Position numbers and translations under genes: made by a program. The notes under the pieces are model-generated. The model was not told where the DNA came from, ran no database searches, and was given only the letters and a program-made list of their open reading frames with translations. This document shows positions 41,514 to 51,696 of a stretch of 64,000 bases of DNA, one piece after another. The stretch's first letter is position 1, and each line of letters opens with the position of its first letter. The DNA lies in NCBI GenBank assembly GCA_033816765.1, contig CM066291.1, positions 4,216,001 to 4,280,000 on the forward strand, read 5' to 3'. The stretch is from Nothopassalora personata. Lineage: Eukaryota > Ascomycota > Dothideomycetes > Mycosphaerellales > Mycosphaerellaceae.

Positions 41514-42260
41514 ATGGAGCGCATCCGCAACAGCTCCAGCAGCACCACAGGCGGCACAGACCGAGCGATGTCCATCTTCTCCGAAGACCATCAAACCGCC
41601 ACCACTGCTACCTCACCTGCTACCTCTCTAGCAGACTGCAGCAGCGCAGACGACGGCGACATCTTCAAGATGGACAAGGAGACTTTCGACAGGAACACTA
41701 CGCACGTCAGAAAAGACTCCTGCCACTCCGAGAAGCCAATCGTCACCCCCATCGTTGACGATGCAGAACCCAAACTCATCAACGGCAGCACCCTCGGCGG
41801 CTCCGATCCACTGCACCCCTACATCCGCGCCTACGACATGGAACCCAAGTGGTGGATCGAGGAACGGCAGCGTGAAGACCGCAGATATGCACGGCCACCA
41901 ACTGCCAAGCGGAAGCGTTCTACCCACCCCGCGTCGCTCGTCGTTCCGACATATCTCGATCCCACCTGGTATGATGCGCTCCCTTACAGCCCGCAGGAGA
42001 CTTTCACTTCTGGTCTGGATATGGATGCGGATCTGGAGGTGACGGCGGAGCAGTTTTGGGAGAAGGTGCTGGGGGCTTGGAAGTTGAGTATGAGGTTTGA
42101 GAGTGTTGATGAGAGGCGGGAGGCATTTGAGATGGAGGTTTTTGAGCCGATGTTGACGGAGGAGGAGGGGGAGGAGGAGGAGGGGGGGGGGGGGGAGAAG
42201 GGTGAGGTCTGGCGGGACTGGTTCGAGGAGGAGGAGGAGACGGTGGGGGAGACTTGGTGA
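41514..42260 (+). CDS. Hypothetical protein with acidic C-terminus
   Basis: A single-exon frame of 248 residues starting MERIRNSSSSTTGG. The N-terminal 90 residues are Ser/Thr-rich. The middle (residues 95-190) looks like a structured segment (DPLHPYIRAYDMEPKWWIEE, VVPTYLDPTWYDALPYSP). The C-terminus is almost entirely Glu/Gly, encoded by a purine-only strand that includes a run of 14 G at 42182-42195. A long antisense frame over the same DNA is Pro-rich and is judged a shadow. I do not recognise the family; the WW-containing middle suggests a real conserved fungal protein. Because of the G run, the last 20 or so residues depend on the exact count of G. Confidence 0.6.
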   Translation: MERIRNSSSSTTGGTDRAMSIFSEDHQTATTATSPATSLADCSSADDGDIFKMDKETFDRNTTHVRKDSCHSEKPIVTPIVDDAEPKLINGSTLGGSDPLHPYIRAYDMEPKWWIEERQREDRRYARPPTAKRKRSTHPASLVVPTYLDPTWYDALPYSPQETFTSGLDMDADLEVTAEQFWEKVLGAWKLSMRFESVDERREAFEMEVFEPMLTEEEGEEEEGGGGEKGEVWRDWFEEEEETVGETW

Positions 42261-43408
42261 AGCGATCTCGATTTCGATGTGGATGTGGATGTGGCGTGGT
42301 TGTACTACGTTGTTGATGTGGAGTAGGAGGAAACTCAGTCGACTTGTCATGCATGGAGGTCTTGTGACTTTCACCAACTGCTTCAATCAAATCCGAGCGT
42401 TCTTGAGCCTTACATACCCTGTCCATGAACCCATCTGATCCCAGTGCACGCTTGGCGTGTCCCTACCATCGACCCTCGAGAATCAAGTCGTTTATTGAAC
42501 ATGTTCTCAACGCAATACATGCGCAATCCATGCGCAATACGTAGCACGACGTTCGCTCGGGCAACATGATTCAAGCGATGATCAAAACTTTCGCAATGCT
42601 CTAACTCCATCTCGATCCTTCGCCTCCTGCTCTACCACACCGCGTCCGCCCTCGCCACTACACTCATCATCAGCTCCTGTTGCGCTCTCGAAATCGGATT
42701 CGACCCCGACCCGTTGCCTTCCAGGCGCAAAACCTCTCAATCCATAGCTGGAAATACGGCAGGCATAGCGTCTCAGGCACTTCGGGGACTCTACAGCCCA
42801 GAACTGACCGTCTCCTCACCATAAGCTTGTCCTGAGTGGGAATTATTGGGACGATGGTAGTTGGTTTGGGGAGGTCAGTGGCAGTGTGTTGATTACGGTG
42901 ACTATTTCTAGGGTGGCTGTGTTGGAGGGGGAGATAGGATGGGGATCTGGTGCAAAGATGGTGGGGAAAGCGGCAAGTGTCATAATACTGTCTTCACAAG
43001 ACATTGTAAAGCTCACGTCTGCTAGGTGACCTCCGAGATGCTCGATTGGGCTGATCAGACTCGAGCGACGCTGGTAGCATGTGTGGATTGGAATGGTGTC
43101 GCGAATCCTGCTGTGAATCCCTTCGGTTGGGGAGATCGAAAGGTATTCCCGAAGGCCAGAGATTCATTGTGATGATGTATGCTGCTTGGCGTGACTGCCA
43201 TGAAGCTGGGGCCTGCCATGACCAGGACTGAGATGGTAATGAAGCTGCAAGTCCCATATAGAGGCATTACGTGCGTTCAACTCTTGCGTGAATTCATTCA
43301 CTACCTCGAGCACAATGTTTGCTGCGAGTCACAGTACACTTTTCCGCTATTTCCATCTCATTTGGATGTAGTACTTTTGAGAGCACCACTCGCGTTCCAA
43401 TACAAGCG
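42261..43408. other. Intergenic region
   Basis: About 1.1 kb with no supportable gene. A short GATGTG hexamer array lies near 42275-42296. Confidence 0.5.
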
Positions 43409-43929
43409 ATGGAGGTTGATCTGGACGAGCTCTGCCAGCGGGCACAGACGCTTTTGGCGCAGCTGGAGCTCAGCGCAGCAGAGTCTTCGACACGAGGTAA
43501 GCTGCGCATTGCTTGGAGGATGTCAGTGCGTGCTGACTTACAACAGCAGATCTGTCTGCGAGCGACCAGCGCGAGTCTGAGACATGCTCGTTGTCGTCCG
43601 AGAACCAGATGCAACGCGATACAGAGCTCGTGGAGTTTATGTCGGCGCAGCACGACCTGGAAGCTCGAAGACTGTCTTTGTCAAGCTCGCTGCCTCCGCG
43701 GTATAGTCAAGTGATGGCACGGCGAGGCGCGCAACACGAGCGGCTGCTCGAGGCGAGTCTGCGCGAGGCCGAAGTTTGGGGTTCTGATCACATCGCCGCA
43801 TACCAAGGCCTCTCGCGAGGTTTCGGCAGTATTGAAGCATCGCCAGCCTGGGTTGCAGGAGCATCGCATGATTGCTCTCGACAAGTGGGATCCCCGGCGA
43901 AGGAGACCTATCCGCGCTTAAAAGCATGA
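43409..43929 (+). CDS. Small hypothetical helical protein
   Basis: Two exons, 43409-43496 and 43547-43929 (intron GTAAGC..CAG; an alternative acceptor 3 bases later adds or drops one residue), about 156 residues. The start reads MEVDLDELCQRAQTLLAQLE, an amphipathic helix, and the second exon opens with an acidic/Ser stretch, then helices (EFMSAQHDLEARRLSLSSS, QHERLLEASLREAEVW). Unspliced frames collapse into Arg/Cys-rich nonsense, which supports the intron. No family recognised. It is convergent with the F-box-like gene, whose 3' end is 98 bases away. Confidence 0.6.
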
Positions 43930-44027
43930 GAAAGCACTCCAATGGCCAGCCAGTCGCAGACCTATTGGTCGGCCATAGTCTTTCGAGTCGAGTGTTCAAC
44001 CTCTGTATATAGAGTGCTCGTGAACTC

Positions 44028-44801
44028 TCACCTGTCCGGGAAGAGTCCCCAGTCCACAGGGTACTTGAAGACAAACGCCTCGCTTCGACTCGGCCAAGCC
44101 GACATGATCTTGTGCTCAATCTGCGCTTTCGCCATCCTGGCTCCGGATCCATAGGCCAGCTTAATCCAGCCGCCGCCGGTGTGTGCGCAGTTGATACAGA
44201 CCATATCAAGTCTCGGAAAATCCACGAAAGGATCTTCGCCGAGTGGGTGAATTTCACGCAAACTCACTTCTTTTACACTCGTGGGCCTTGATGGTGGACT
44301 TGTGTCAATCCATTCGAGGTCCAGCTGCACACGGCGTATGCACGCCTTATGCCGCGTTGTGAAACGGGCTTTGCAGAGTTCGAGATGGGCCACGCCGTCA
44401 AAGCGGAATGTGTTTTTGCCATAGTACGATGACCGGCCGGCGAAGTAGAAGGCTTTACAGACGAGTAAAACTTTGACGAGTGGCGACTTGCGCATCGCTG
44501 GACGTCGTTTGCCTGGAGCGTTGCGCTTCCTCCTGCTGGGTCCTGGAGATTCATTTCGCAAGTCTGCGAGCTCTTTTGCCCAGCGACGCTCTTGCGGCTC
44601 ACGGAGAGTGACGTGTTTTGCACTGGTGAGCACATAGGATATGATCTCCTCTAGCAGTTCTTCGGGGAGATCCTGAATGCTGGTCCGTTGCTCTGCTGCT
44701 GGTCGTGAATTTACGTCGATGTCCTCTTCCGATCGCACCGCGATTATCTCGGACTTGGAGACGACGACCTGTGGCGAGGCATAACGTTGTGAAGCCGCCA
44801 T
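44028..44801 (-). CDS. F-box-like hypothetical protein
   Basis: A single exon of 257 residues. After an N-terminal 40-residue tail, IQDLPEELLEEIISYVLTS (about residues 42-60) is an F-box-like helix of the type common in fungi. There follows a basic segment (SRRKRNAPGKRRPAMRKS), then LVKVLLVCKAFYFAGRSSYYGKNTFRFDG, the 'structure' half found in fungal F-box-like families. The rest includes a tryptophan-rich strand region ending in WGLFPDR. A partner of Skp1 is possible but not shown. Confidence 0.65.
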   Translation of the reverse strand: MAASQRYASPQVVVSKSEIIAVRSEEDIDVNSRPAAEQRTSIQDLPEELLEEIISYVLTSAKHVTLREPQERRWAKELADLRNESPGPSRRKRNAPGKRRPAMRKSPLVKVLLVCKAFYFAGRSSYYGKNTFRFDGVAHLELCKARFTTRHKACIRRVQLDLEWIDTSPPSRPTSVKEVSLREIHPLGEDPFVDFPRLDMVCINCAHTGGGWIKLAYGSGARMAKAQIEHKIMSAWPSRSEAFVFKYPVDWGLFPDR

Positions 44802-45656
44802 GTGGTATACTCAAGCATCGCGTCGGATTGTTTGATGCAATGAAGGATGGCCGACGATTTCTCAGCTGACTGAATTGTTAGTGAGGCCCAGCCACGACGC
44901 CAGCTCTCGTCAATCAAATTACCATCAAGACTTTATGAGCGCTTCGACGCGAGCTGCACCATAGGACGGACTGCAATCCCGGGCGCAACATGAATCCTGG
45001 CTATCACCATCAAAACCCGCCTTCGACAGCGGCTGCCTCCCAGTCGGCGATGCTCACAAGATCTCACACGAGCAATATGGCAAACAAAACGGCCAAATTC
45101 CGGTTGATGGGCATGATGCCGAGGAGCCGGGCACGTACTCCAAATTGATTGAGATGTGTGATGTTGATGGGAAGAATGAGGTCTGAGCGGAGAATGGGCT
45201 GTTGTTGGGAGGAGGCTAGTTAGAGCATCACAGCGCTGGTATCATAGCGCTGAGGTATCAATTCGAGCCACGGGACCTCAGTATAACGATGGCGTGCTCT
45301 TCAATGACGCATGTGATTTCGTGAGGAGATGGTGTGTCGGTGAATGAAAAGGTCGCGCTTTTCCGCGGGACAACGCGTCGTTCTAGAACTACCTGCGTCA
45401 TTGGAGGATCGCGCCGAAGCACGATCCCTGCTCCGAGGCGAGAATCATAACCGCGCGAATGTCTCAGCTCGGCCTTGACTCTTCACGACTTCCCTCACTA
45501 TTGATTGCATGTGGCCTGACAATAACGTGACTCCGCCATTACCAACAATCGTCGGCGAGCGGCTTCTCGACACCACCACTGACTGCCTCGACGGCACATA
45601 CCACCACACCACTGACTGCCTCGACGTTACATACCATCACCACCACCACCATCACC
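44802..45656. other. Intergenic region, divergent promoter
   Basis: No gene supported. Directly before the next ATG is an imperfect duplication of about 32 bp (45574-45605 and 45606-45636) carrying ACTGACTGCCTCGACG, then a CAC/CAT triplet run at about 45636-45656. Confidence 0.55.
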
Positions 45657-47176
45657 ATGGACAACATGGATATCGACATGGACGTCGATTTCGCCGAAGA
45701 TGCAGAGATGGCGCGCATGCAAGCCGCAGCCGAGCAGATGCAAGCGGTACGCTGTCGAATGGATCGAAGGACGGATTGGAGGACTAACAACATGTGACAA
45801 CGTAGCTGCCAGAGGTCGAAATGACAAGTGAGGCGACGGAGGCTGTGGAGGAGGGCGAGTTGGGACCGAACGAGATCTCCCTCACCAAGATTCACATCGA
45901 GGGAATCGAGTCGCTCACTACAAATGACATCGAGAACTTTGCCAACGACAACTTTCGGACTGACGACCTCGTCAACATTGAGTGGGTGCACGACAACTCG
46001 GCCAATATCGTCTACAGGACCGGCGAGGCGGCCACAGAAGCATTGCGACAACTAGCGACAGCACATCCCGAGGATCCACTCGAAATACGTCCTGCTGTCA
46101 AGCTGCTCACAAATCCCGACATCGAGCTCTTTGTGCGAAGAGCAACTTCAGCAGATGTGAAGAAGAAGGGTGCGGCTCGGGAGAGCAGATTTTACCTCAC
46201 TCACCCAGAATTCGACCCAGAAAACCGACCCAGAGGCGGATTCCGTGGAAGAGGCAGAGCGCGTGGCAGAGGTCGCGCAGCAAGATACGATGGACGAGCT
46301 TCTAGGAGGAGCTCGGGCGCATCGGAACCGTTCGATGTCGACCTGTACGATGATACCCCGCAAGCGAAGGCTGCAGTGGCCGGGAGAAGAGCTGGCGCAC
46401 AACTGGAAGAAGACCTGATGGCGGCGCGCCAAGCCCGGCGTTCGGAGCGACCTGAGGAGGACCTGATCATAAGTAAGAAGGACGGCAGATTGCGCAACCG
46501 AAGCGCATCGCCCGTGCGCGATGGTGATGGACGATACGGCTTCAGCGACGAACAGCCACAGCGGCGCACTGCACGCTACAGATCTCCACCTCCTCCACGT
46601 CCGCGCTCGAACACAGACAACTGTAGTGCTCGCGACAGCATCCGCACTGAGCTGTTCCCAAACAAGAAGAGCGGCGCCAACGGTCGCAGCAAGGAGCCGG
46701 TTGAGCTGTTCCCACAACGCTCATCGTCTCCAGCAAATAGTAAGCCTGATCTCTTCGCTCACAAACTGAACAACAAGCATCAACAAGACGTGCATCCCAA
46801 TGACGTTGCGCATGCCATCGGTAAATGCACACTCAACAACAATCACGTCACATTTGCTTACGAAAAGTCAGATCGAGGATCCGCCAAGAAGAGCTATCGC
46901 GATGCAGACAGCAAACCTCGTGATCTGTTCTCCCGAATCAACGGCGGGAAAGGGCTCGCGCTCAAGCCCAAAGCCGGCATCCTTAGCGAAGCCAACGAAG
47001 GCGACAGTGGCTTCAGCATCAAAGGCGCGGGCGGTATCAAAGACTTCAGCGTGAGAGGTGCGAGCCGAGTCGCTCCACCCGTGAGGGAGCTCATGCCAGA
47101 TCGAGGGCACGCGAAGCCGGACCTGTTCGCCAACAAGATGATCTCGCGGCGCCGGCAGGCAGAAGACTTCTATTAG
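45657..47176 (+). CDS. NCBP3-like nuclear cap-binding protein, possible premature TAG
   Basis: Two exons, 45657-45746 and 45806-47176 (intron GTACGC..TAG), 486 residues to the TAG at 47174-47176. The start MDNMDIDMDVDFAEDAEMARMQ is acidic. Residues 45-125 match the RNA-recognition-like domain of NCBP3 (ISLTKIHIEGIESLTTNDI, VNIEWVHDNSANIVY, then TGEAATEAL). An RG-rich stretch (RPRGGFRGRGRARGRGRAAR) and Arg/Ser-rich low-complexity segments with repeated ELFP/DLFA motifs follow. NCBP3 proteins bind the mRNA cap in an alternative cap-binding complex. The same frame remains coding-like for 74 codons after the TAG (RDRDEYRPRHVDRYRDRY and similar) up to a TGA at 47399-47401. The true C-terminus may therefore be 47401, cut by a CAG-to-TAG change or read through. 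Confidence 0.8.
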
Positions 47177-47401
47177 GAGAAGGAGTACCATGCCACCCGT
47201 CTCCATGACTCAGCAACAACAGTGGAGAGCGAGGATGAGCGCGAACCACGACGGGATCGCGATGAGTATCGGCCACGTCACGTCGATCGCTACCGTGATC
47301 GCTACGCAGACGATGCTGGGTACGACGCAGACCACAACGACAGCTATAAGCAAGATCGCCATCTTCTCAAGGACCGTCGGTCCGATCGCATGGTGCACTG
47401 A
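47177..47401 (+). pseudogene. In-frame extension after the NCBP3-like TAG
   Basis: 74 codons in the same frame as the upstream CDS, rich in Arg, Asp and Tyr, ending RRSDRMVH then TGA. Composition fits the Arg-rich tail of the upstream protein and not random intergenic DNA. Confidence 0.5.
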
Positions 47402-47804
47402 AGCCTGGGCTGCTCAGTATGTCACTTCCGGTGAGAGTGCCCACGACGGATCTCACTACATTCTTCTCCTCTCTCCATAACGGCCGCACCAACATATTCT
47501 ATCACGACGAGGCGGATTGGTAAACTGCATTCTGAGATTTTAGCGAGGAGTTGGGCAATTTTGTACTTCATGCTGCATGAGAGCAGGCGGCGTGAGATAG
47601 CGATAGGGGAAGCGGCTAGAGGCTTGATACCCTGAATGAAAATGCTTCGACTCCCGCGCTGGGAGTGTCATCCCTGTTCCAATCATGCATGATCCTTGAG
47701 CGCTTATGCTTAACTCTCGTACCAATCTGGTAGATATGCTCCAGGCTACATACCATCCCAGTCGCACAGCCCATCGCTTCGTGCATCGTTCTCTCACATT
47801 GTCA
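47402..47804. other. Short intergenic region between convergent genes
   Basis: Contains the 3' ends of the NCBP3-like and MLH3 genes; nothing else recognised. Confidence 0.5.
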
Positions 47805-50800
47805 TTACTCGTCATCCTTACTGGTTCCAGCCTTCTTCCCTTGCATCCACATACCCAAAACACCAACATCACAACCCCCCTCCCTCGTCCTCAACTCCGC
47901 CTCCGACGCCTTGTCATCACTCCCTCCCTTCGGCTTCCTGGTCCACCTCAAATCCCTTTTCATCCCTTCCAACCCCAACCCGGACCCTCCACCGCCCTCA
48001 CTGCCCAGTTCCACAAGTGGCACCATACTCACCCTCCCATGCGCACAGCCAAACGGAAACACGCAACAGCCCAGATCCTTCACCAGATCGCGGCATTGCT
48101 GCAGGCTGAGAGTGTCATTGAACATGACGGCGCTTCGGCAGGATCGACTCTGCAGCATCGCTAGGAATTTCGCTGGGAGGAGTGGTACGACTTTGATCCA
48201 AGGTGGGTCGCCATCTTCTGGTGCTGGAAGATGCGACACCGCGGCCCGGGACCCGTCATGGAGAGCCCAGAGTTCCGCGCGCAGCAGGTCGATGCAGATT
48301 GTTGGGAGTTTGGCGCAGCGTTCTGCGATTACGGTGGGCAAATCGGTCACGATCAGGCGGAATTCTTGTTTCGCGGAGCGGGTTGCGTGGAAGCCGGTGT
48401 TGTTTTGGGAGAGGGGGTTGGTTGGTTGGGAGATGTAGTGTATTCCGAAGAGTACGAAATGGGACCTGTACTGAGAAAAGAGGTTGTGTTCCTGTTGTGA
48501 AATCACGTAGCGGAGATGTTGTGATTTGGAGGTCTCGGTCTGCAGGTTGGAAGTCTTGATCGCGAGGGTGAGTTCGTTTGAGACTGGGGTAGTGAAGACA
48601 GAGTTGAAGAGGTCTTCGAGGATGATGCGTTCCGAGGCGGCGTGCTGGTCGATGAGGACGAGGAGGGAGGAAGTGCAAGTGGTGGCCATGTTAGGTTCTA
48701 TTGCAGGCATTTTGCACAAGATGAACTTTTGGTCCACTTGCGCGATGACTTGCGCGTACTTGAATGCTGCCTTTGAAAGTTTGGTGCCGGCGGCGTGGAT
48801 ACTGGCTTGGACTGAATCATGCAGGCCGGCTGCACCACGAGCGCAGCATTTAGGTTGACCTCCATTCTCGAGAAGGCCCGGTCCATCGATGGAAGCAACA
48901 GGTATTTGCTCCTCTTTCTGGGCAGCGAAGACAGGGTTGTTCCACTCCTTCAGGAAACCAGGCAGCCATTTCTCTTTTGCGGTGAAAGCTTCAGGTAGAC
49001 CGTGTTTGGCTGCTGACGCTGCTCGTTTCGCTAGACTGAGTGGCTTACCAGCTGAAGACAGAGCAGTATCAATACCTGCTCGCTGTCGTTTGGGTGCATC
49101 AGTGCCAGATTTCAAAGGTGCATGACCAACAGCGGAAGTCGCGGGCAGCACAACGCCAGTTCTGGAGTTGACTCGATACAGCTGCTTGCTGACAGGGTCC
49201 CGCCAGGTCACGATATCGTCTTCGCCCAGATCTTCGATGCTGAGTATGGCGGAACTGTTGGCAATACCGAGCCTGCTGTTCTCCTCAGCTTGAAAGATAT
49301 CGGCATCGTCCAGACCACCATACTCGTCACTTGTTGGCAAAGAGTTGGACAATTGTTGGGATTCGGCTGTGACGTTTCCATCGCCTGGGCTGACTGGCTG
49401 CGCGGGAGTAGCTGAAGCTCGAGTTTTGGCGCTGAAAGTCGTCCGGAATGCACCATTCAGCCCATCTGCTGGTATGGATTTGGTTTCTGAACCGTTAGAG
49501 ACGGTCTGCGCACAATTTGTTCGGCCGGAATCAACAGTACTCTGCAGTCTGCCATCCACCCTGCCCATTCGTATGTGGCTTCGAAGACTCGGATCTGCAT
49601 CGCGCTCTTGCAATGTTCTGGATCTGCTGACTGCACGTTCATCCGTAGTCGACAAGTCAACGATCTTCCTGCGCTTAGATGTCGGCCTCGAATTGCTACT
49701 ATTATTCTGAGGACTGATTTCTTTCTTACTCAGCACACTAATGTCTTCGATCACTGCGCTACCAGGAGAAAGAGTGGTAGCAGTACCAGTAGCCGGACGC
49801 ATGGTATACGTCGAGGCTACTGCTGGAGACTGCTGTTCCTCATTCCGTCTCCTCCTGCGATTCCTTGGTCGGAAACCATGAGTGTCGAGCCAAGCAGTGA
49901 CGGCGGCCTCCAAGATGCCAACGAGACCTCTCAGCGTAGCGTCGTTAATTTCGTTGCCAGCAAGACCAACAATTTGCCCCGGCGTACGATATCCCAGCTG
50001 CATGCAATACATCGGGTGGCGATCCACGCCCTTCTGAGCTTGCATCTGCTTCTCTGTGTATGCATCACCTGATGCCGTGTCTTCAGCAACCTCAGCCGTA
50101 CCTCGTTCCATTTCCACGACGCCAAAGCTGCTGTTGGCAAACACTTTGTTGACTGCATCATGGAGTTCGTTGTTGCCACTGCCGTTACCGCAGGGCGTGA
50201 TGCCGAGCGCCAGAAACTGGCATTGCTTTGTAGGCGCAGGGTCAAGACATATCATGCCTTTCAGGGTCAAAGCTGAGGTAGAGGCAGAAAGCGGCACCCA
50301 TCGGGAGGCAGAACCTTGCGGCGCTAGTCCGACATGGAAGAGCATGGGCATCTTATCACGCATGTCGAACTTGGCCTTTTTGCCAGCGAGTTGATTGAGA
50401 CCACTCTCGGTGAGAGCTGACGCCACTCTCGGATGATGACCGACAATGTTGACAGCCTTGTGCTGACCACCGACATCTCGCAGCTTGACTGCACATGGAA
50501 GAGGCCATGCTAGAAGGAGGGCAATGACGCCTCTTTTCAGATCGTGCCAGTCTTTCTCGTAACCACCTTCCCCCGCCAGTGCGCGCTGCTTCACACGTAC
50601 CGGCATGTTACCAAAGAGATCCCGAACATGGACGTTTGTGCCATGAAGTCGGCAAGTGCTAGGCATATTTGTATCATGAGGAGGAACCATATGCCGAGTG
50701 ATGACTTTCCCTTGATGAAGAGCTAAAGTGGATGAATCGTGATCGCCCGACTGCATCGAAGTAATGCTTAGCAACGACATGGCAGCCAGCTCAGCCAGAA

Positions 50801-51200
50801 AGGTACCGTGGGATCCATGGAAAGTTGCGCACAGGCCACTCGGCATGGTTCCAACGGGAGCTCGTTTCGACGTGCAATACATCCTGCCAAGACCTCCATT
50901 CTCTCCAAACTCTTCTCGAGGAATGCCGACGCCATTATCGTTGACTACGCAGCCACCGCGTCGCCAATCGACGGAGATATCCACTTCACTCGCCCGGGCA
51001 TCGAGACTGTTCTCCAGTAAGGCAAGCACTACCGTTTGCAAGCTAGTGATGTGTTTCGAGGAATGGATTTGTGATATGGCTTCAGCGCTGAGTGGTAAGA
51101 TGCGATGTGGTGATGTCGATGAAAGTGGCTCCGATGATGCTGGTGGCTCCGTATTGGACGTTCCTCTCAAGGCGGCATGATCCTCTTCCTTCGGCGGCAT
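47805..51200 (-). CDS. MLH3: DNA mismatch repair / meiotic crossover protein Mlh3
   Basis: A single exon; the ATG at 51198-51200 gives 1,131 residues. An in-frame ATG at 51440 would add 80 low-complexity residues, including KHR repeats, and is less likely. The N-terminal GHKL ATPase has LLENSLDA, VVNDNGVGIP and GTNVHVRDLFGNMPVR (about residues 60-230). A long unconserved linker follows. The C-terminal MutL endonuclease domain carries the metal-binding DQHAASERIILE (about residue 845), matching DQHA(X)2E(X)4E, plus CRSAVMFNDTL and the terminal FPFGCAHGR. Mlh3 pairs with Mlh1 and nicks DNA in crossover resolution and mismatch repair. All catalytic motifs are present. It faces away from the next gene across a shared 496-bp promoter region. 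Confidence 0.93.
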   Translation of the reverse strand: MPPKEEDHAALRGTSNTEPPASSEPLSSTSPHRILPLSAEAISQIHSSKHITSLQTVVLALLENSLDARASEVDISVDWRRGGCVVNDNGVGIPREEFGENGGLGRMYCTSKRAPVGTMPSGLCATFHGSHGTFLAELAAMSLLSITSMQSGDHDSSTLALHQGKVITRHMVPPHDTNMPSTCRLHGTNVHVRDLFGNMPVRVKQRALAGEGGYEKDWHDLKRGVIALLLAWPLPCAVKLRDVGGQHKAVNIVGHHPRVASALTESGLNQLAGKKAKFDMRDKMPMLFHVGLAPQGSASRWVPLSASTSALTLKGMICLDPAPTKQCQFLALGITPCGNGSGNNELHDAVNKVFANSSFGVVEMERGTAEVAEDTASGDAYTEKQMQAQKGVDRHPMYCMQLGYRTPGQIVGLAGNEINDATLRGLVGILEAAVTAWLDTHGFRPRNRRRRRNEEQQSPAVASTYTMRPATGTATTLSPGSAVIEDISVLSKKEISPQNNSSNSRPTSKRRKIVDLSTTDERAVSRSRTLQERDADPSLRSHIRMGRVDGRLQSTVDSGRTNCAQTVSNGSETKSIPADGLNGAFRTTFSAKTRASATPAQPVSPGDGNVTAESQQLSNSLPTSDEYGGLDDADIFQAEENSRLGIANSSAILSIEDLGEDDIVTWRDPVSKQLYRVNSRTGVVLPATSAVGHAPLKSGTDAPKRQRAGIDTALSSAGKPLSLAKRAASAAKHGLPEAFTAKEKWLPGFLKEWNNPVFAAQKEEQIPVASIDGPGLLENGGQPKCCARGAAGLHDSVQASIHAAGTKLSKAAFKYAQVIAQVDQKFILCKMPAIEPNMATTCTSSLLVLIDQHAASERIILEDLFNSVFTTPVSNELTLAIKTSNLQTETSKSQHLRYVISQQEHNLFSQYRSHFVLFGIHYISQPTNPLSQNNTGFHATRSAKQEFRLIVTDLPTVIAERCAKLPTICIDLLRAELWALHDGSRAAVSHLPAPEDGDPPWIKVVPLLPAKFLAMLQSRSCRSAVMFNDTLSLQQCRDLVKDLGCCVFPFGCAHGRVSMVPLVELGSEGGGGSGLGLEGMKRDLRWTRKPKGGSDDKASEAELRTREGGCDVGVLGMWMQGKKAGTSKDDE

Positions 51201-51696
51201 ATCTCCAATCTTGGTGCCAACATTTGGATAAGGATGTTGGGGGGCGATGGGTGGCGAATGGAGAAGCCACAAGCTAGCAGTCCTGAGTCGGTCGATGTCG
51301 TGTTGATGCAAGGGAGATGTCGTCTGCCTAATAAGAAAGAGAAGAGGCTGTGGAGGCAGGTGTTTTCGGTGTTTTCGGTGTTTTCGGTGTTTTCGCACGT
51401 GAGAGAACAAGGGTCGGGTCGCTGCTGCCGCCCGCGTCATGGCGTCAGACGCAGGGATGACGGGATCTAACTCGATGTGGACACGCCAGCGACCTCGAAG
51501 TCTCCGAAGGAAGGAGCTGCCATCACCGCCAGAGCCATCGACACAGCAAGAGCGGCGTGAACGGACACTCTGTCACGCAAATCCCTCAATTCAGCCCGCT
51601 CCCAGCAACATTGTTCGCGTGGGAGGGTATTGCCTAGTTTGCTTGGTCATCAATCGTCACGTGGAGACAGACTCTTTCTCACGCATCGCTGCTACG
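51201..51696. promoter_or_regulatory. Divergent promoter of MLH3 and the Ser-rich gene
   Basis: A 496-bp region between opposite start codons. It contains four tandem 9-mers TGTTTTCGG at 51361-51396 (the last ends CGC). Confidence 0.5.

Noticed and set aside
41628..42386. Minus-strand Pro/Leu-rich frame of 252 codons
   Set aside because: Shadow of the purine-rich plus-strand gene; no motif.
45509..45787. Plus-strand frame with eight consecutive His
   Set aside because: The CAC/CAT run lies in the leader; the spliced NCBP3-like model uses another frame with a conserved domain.
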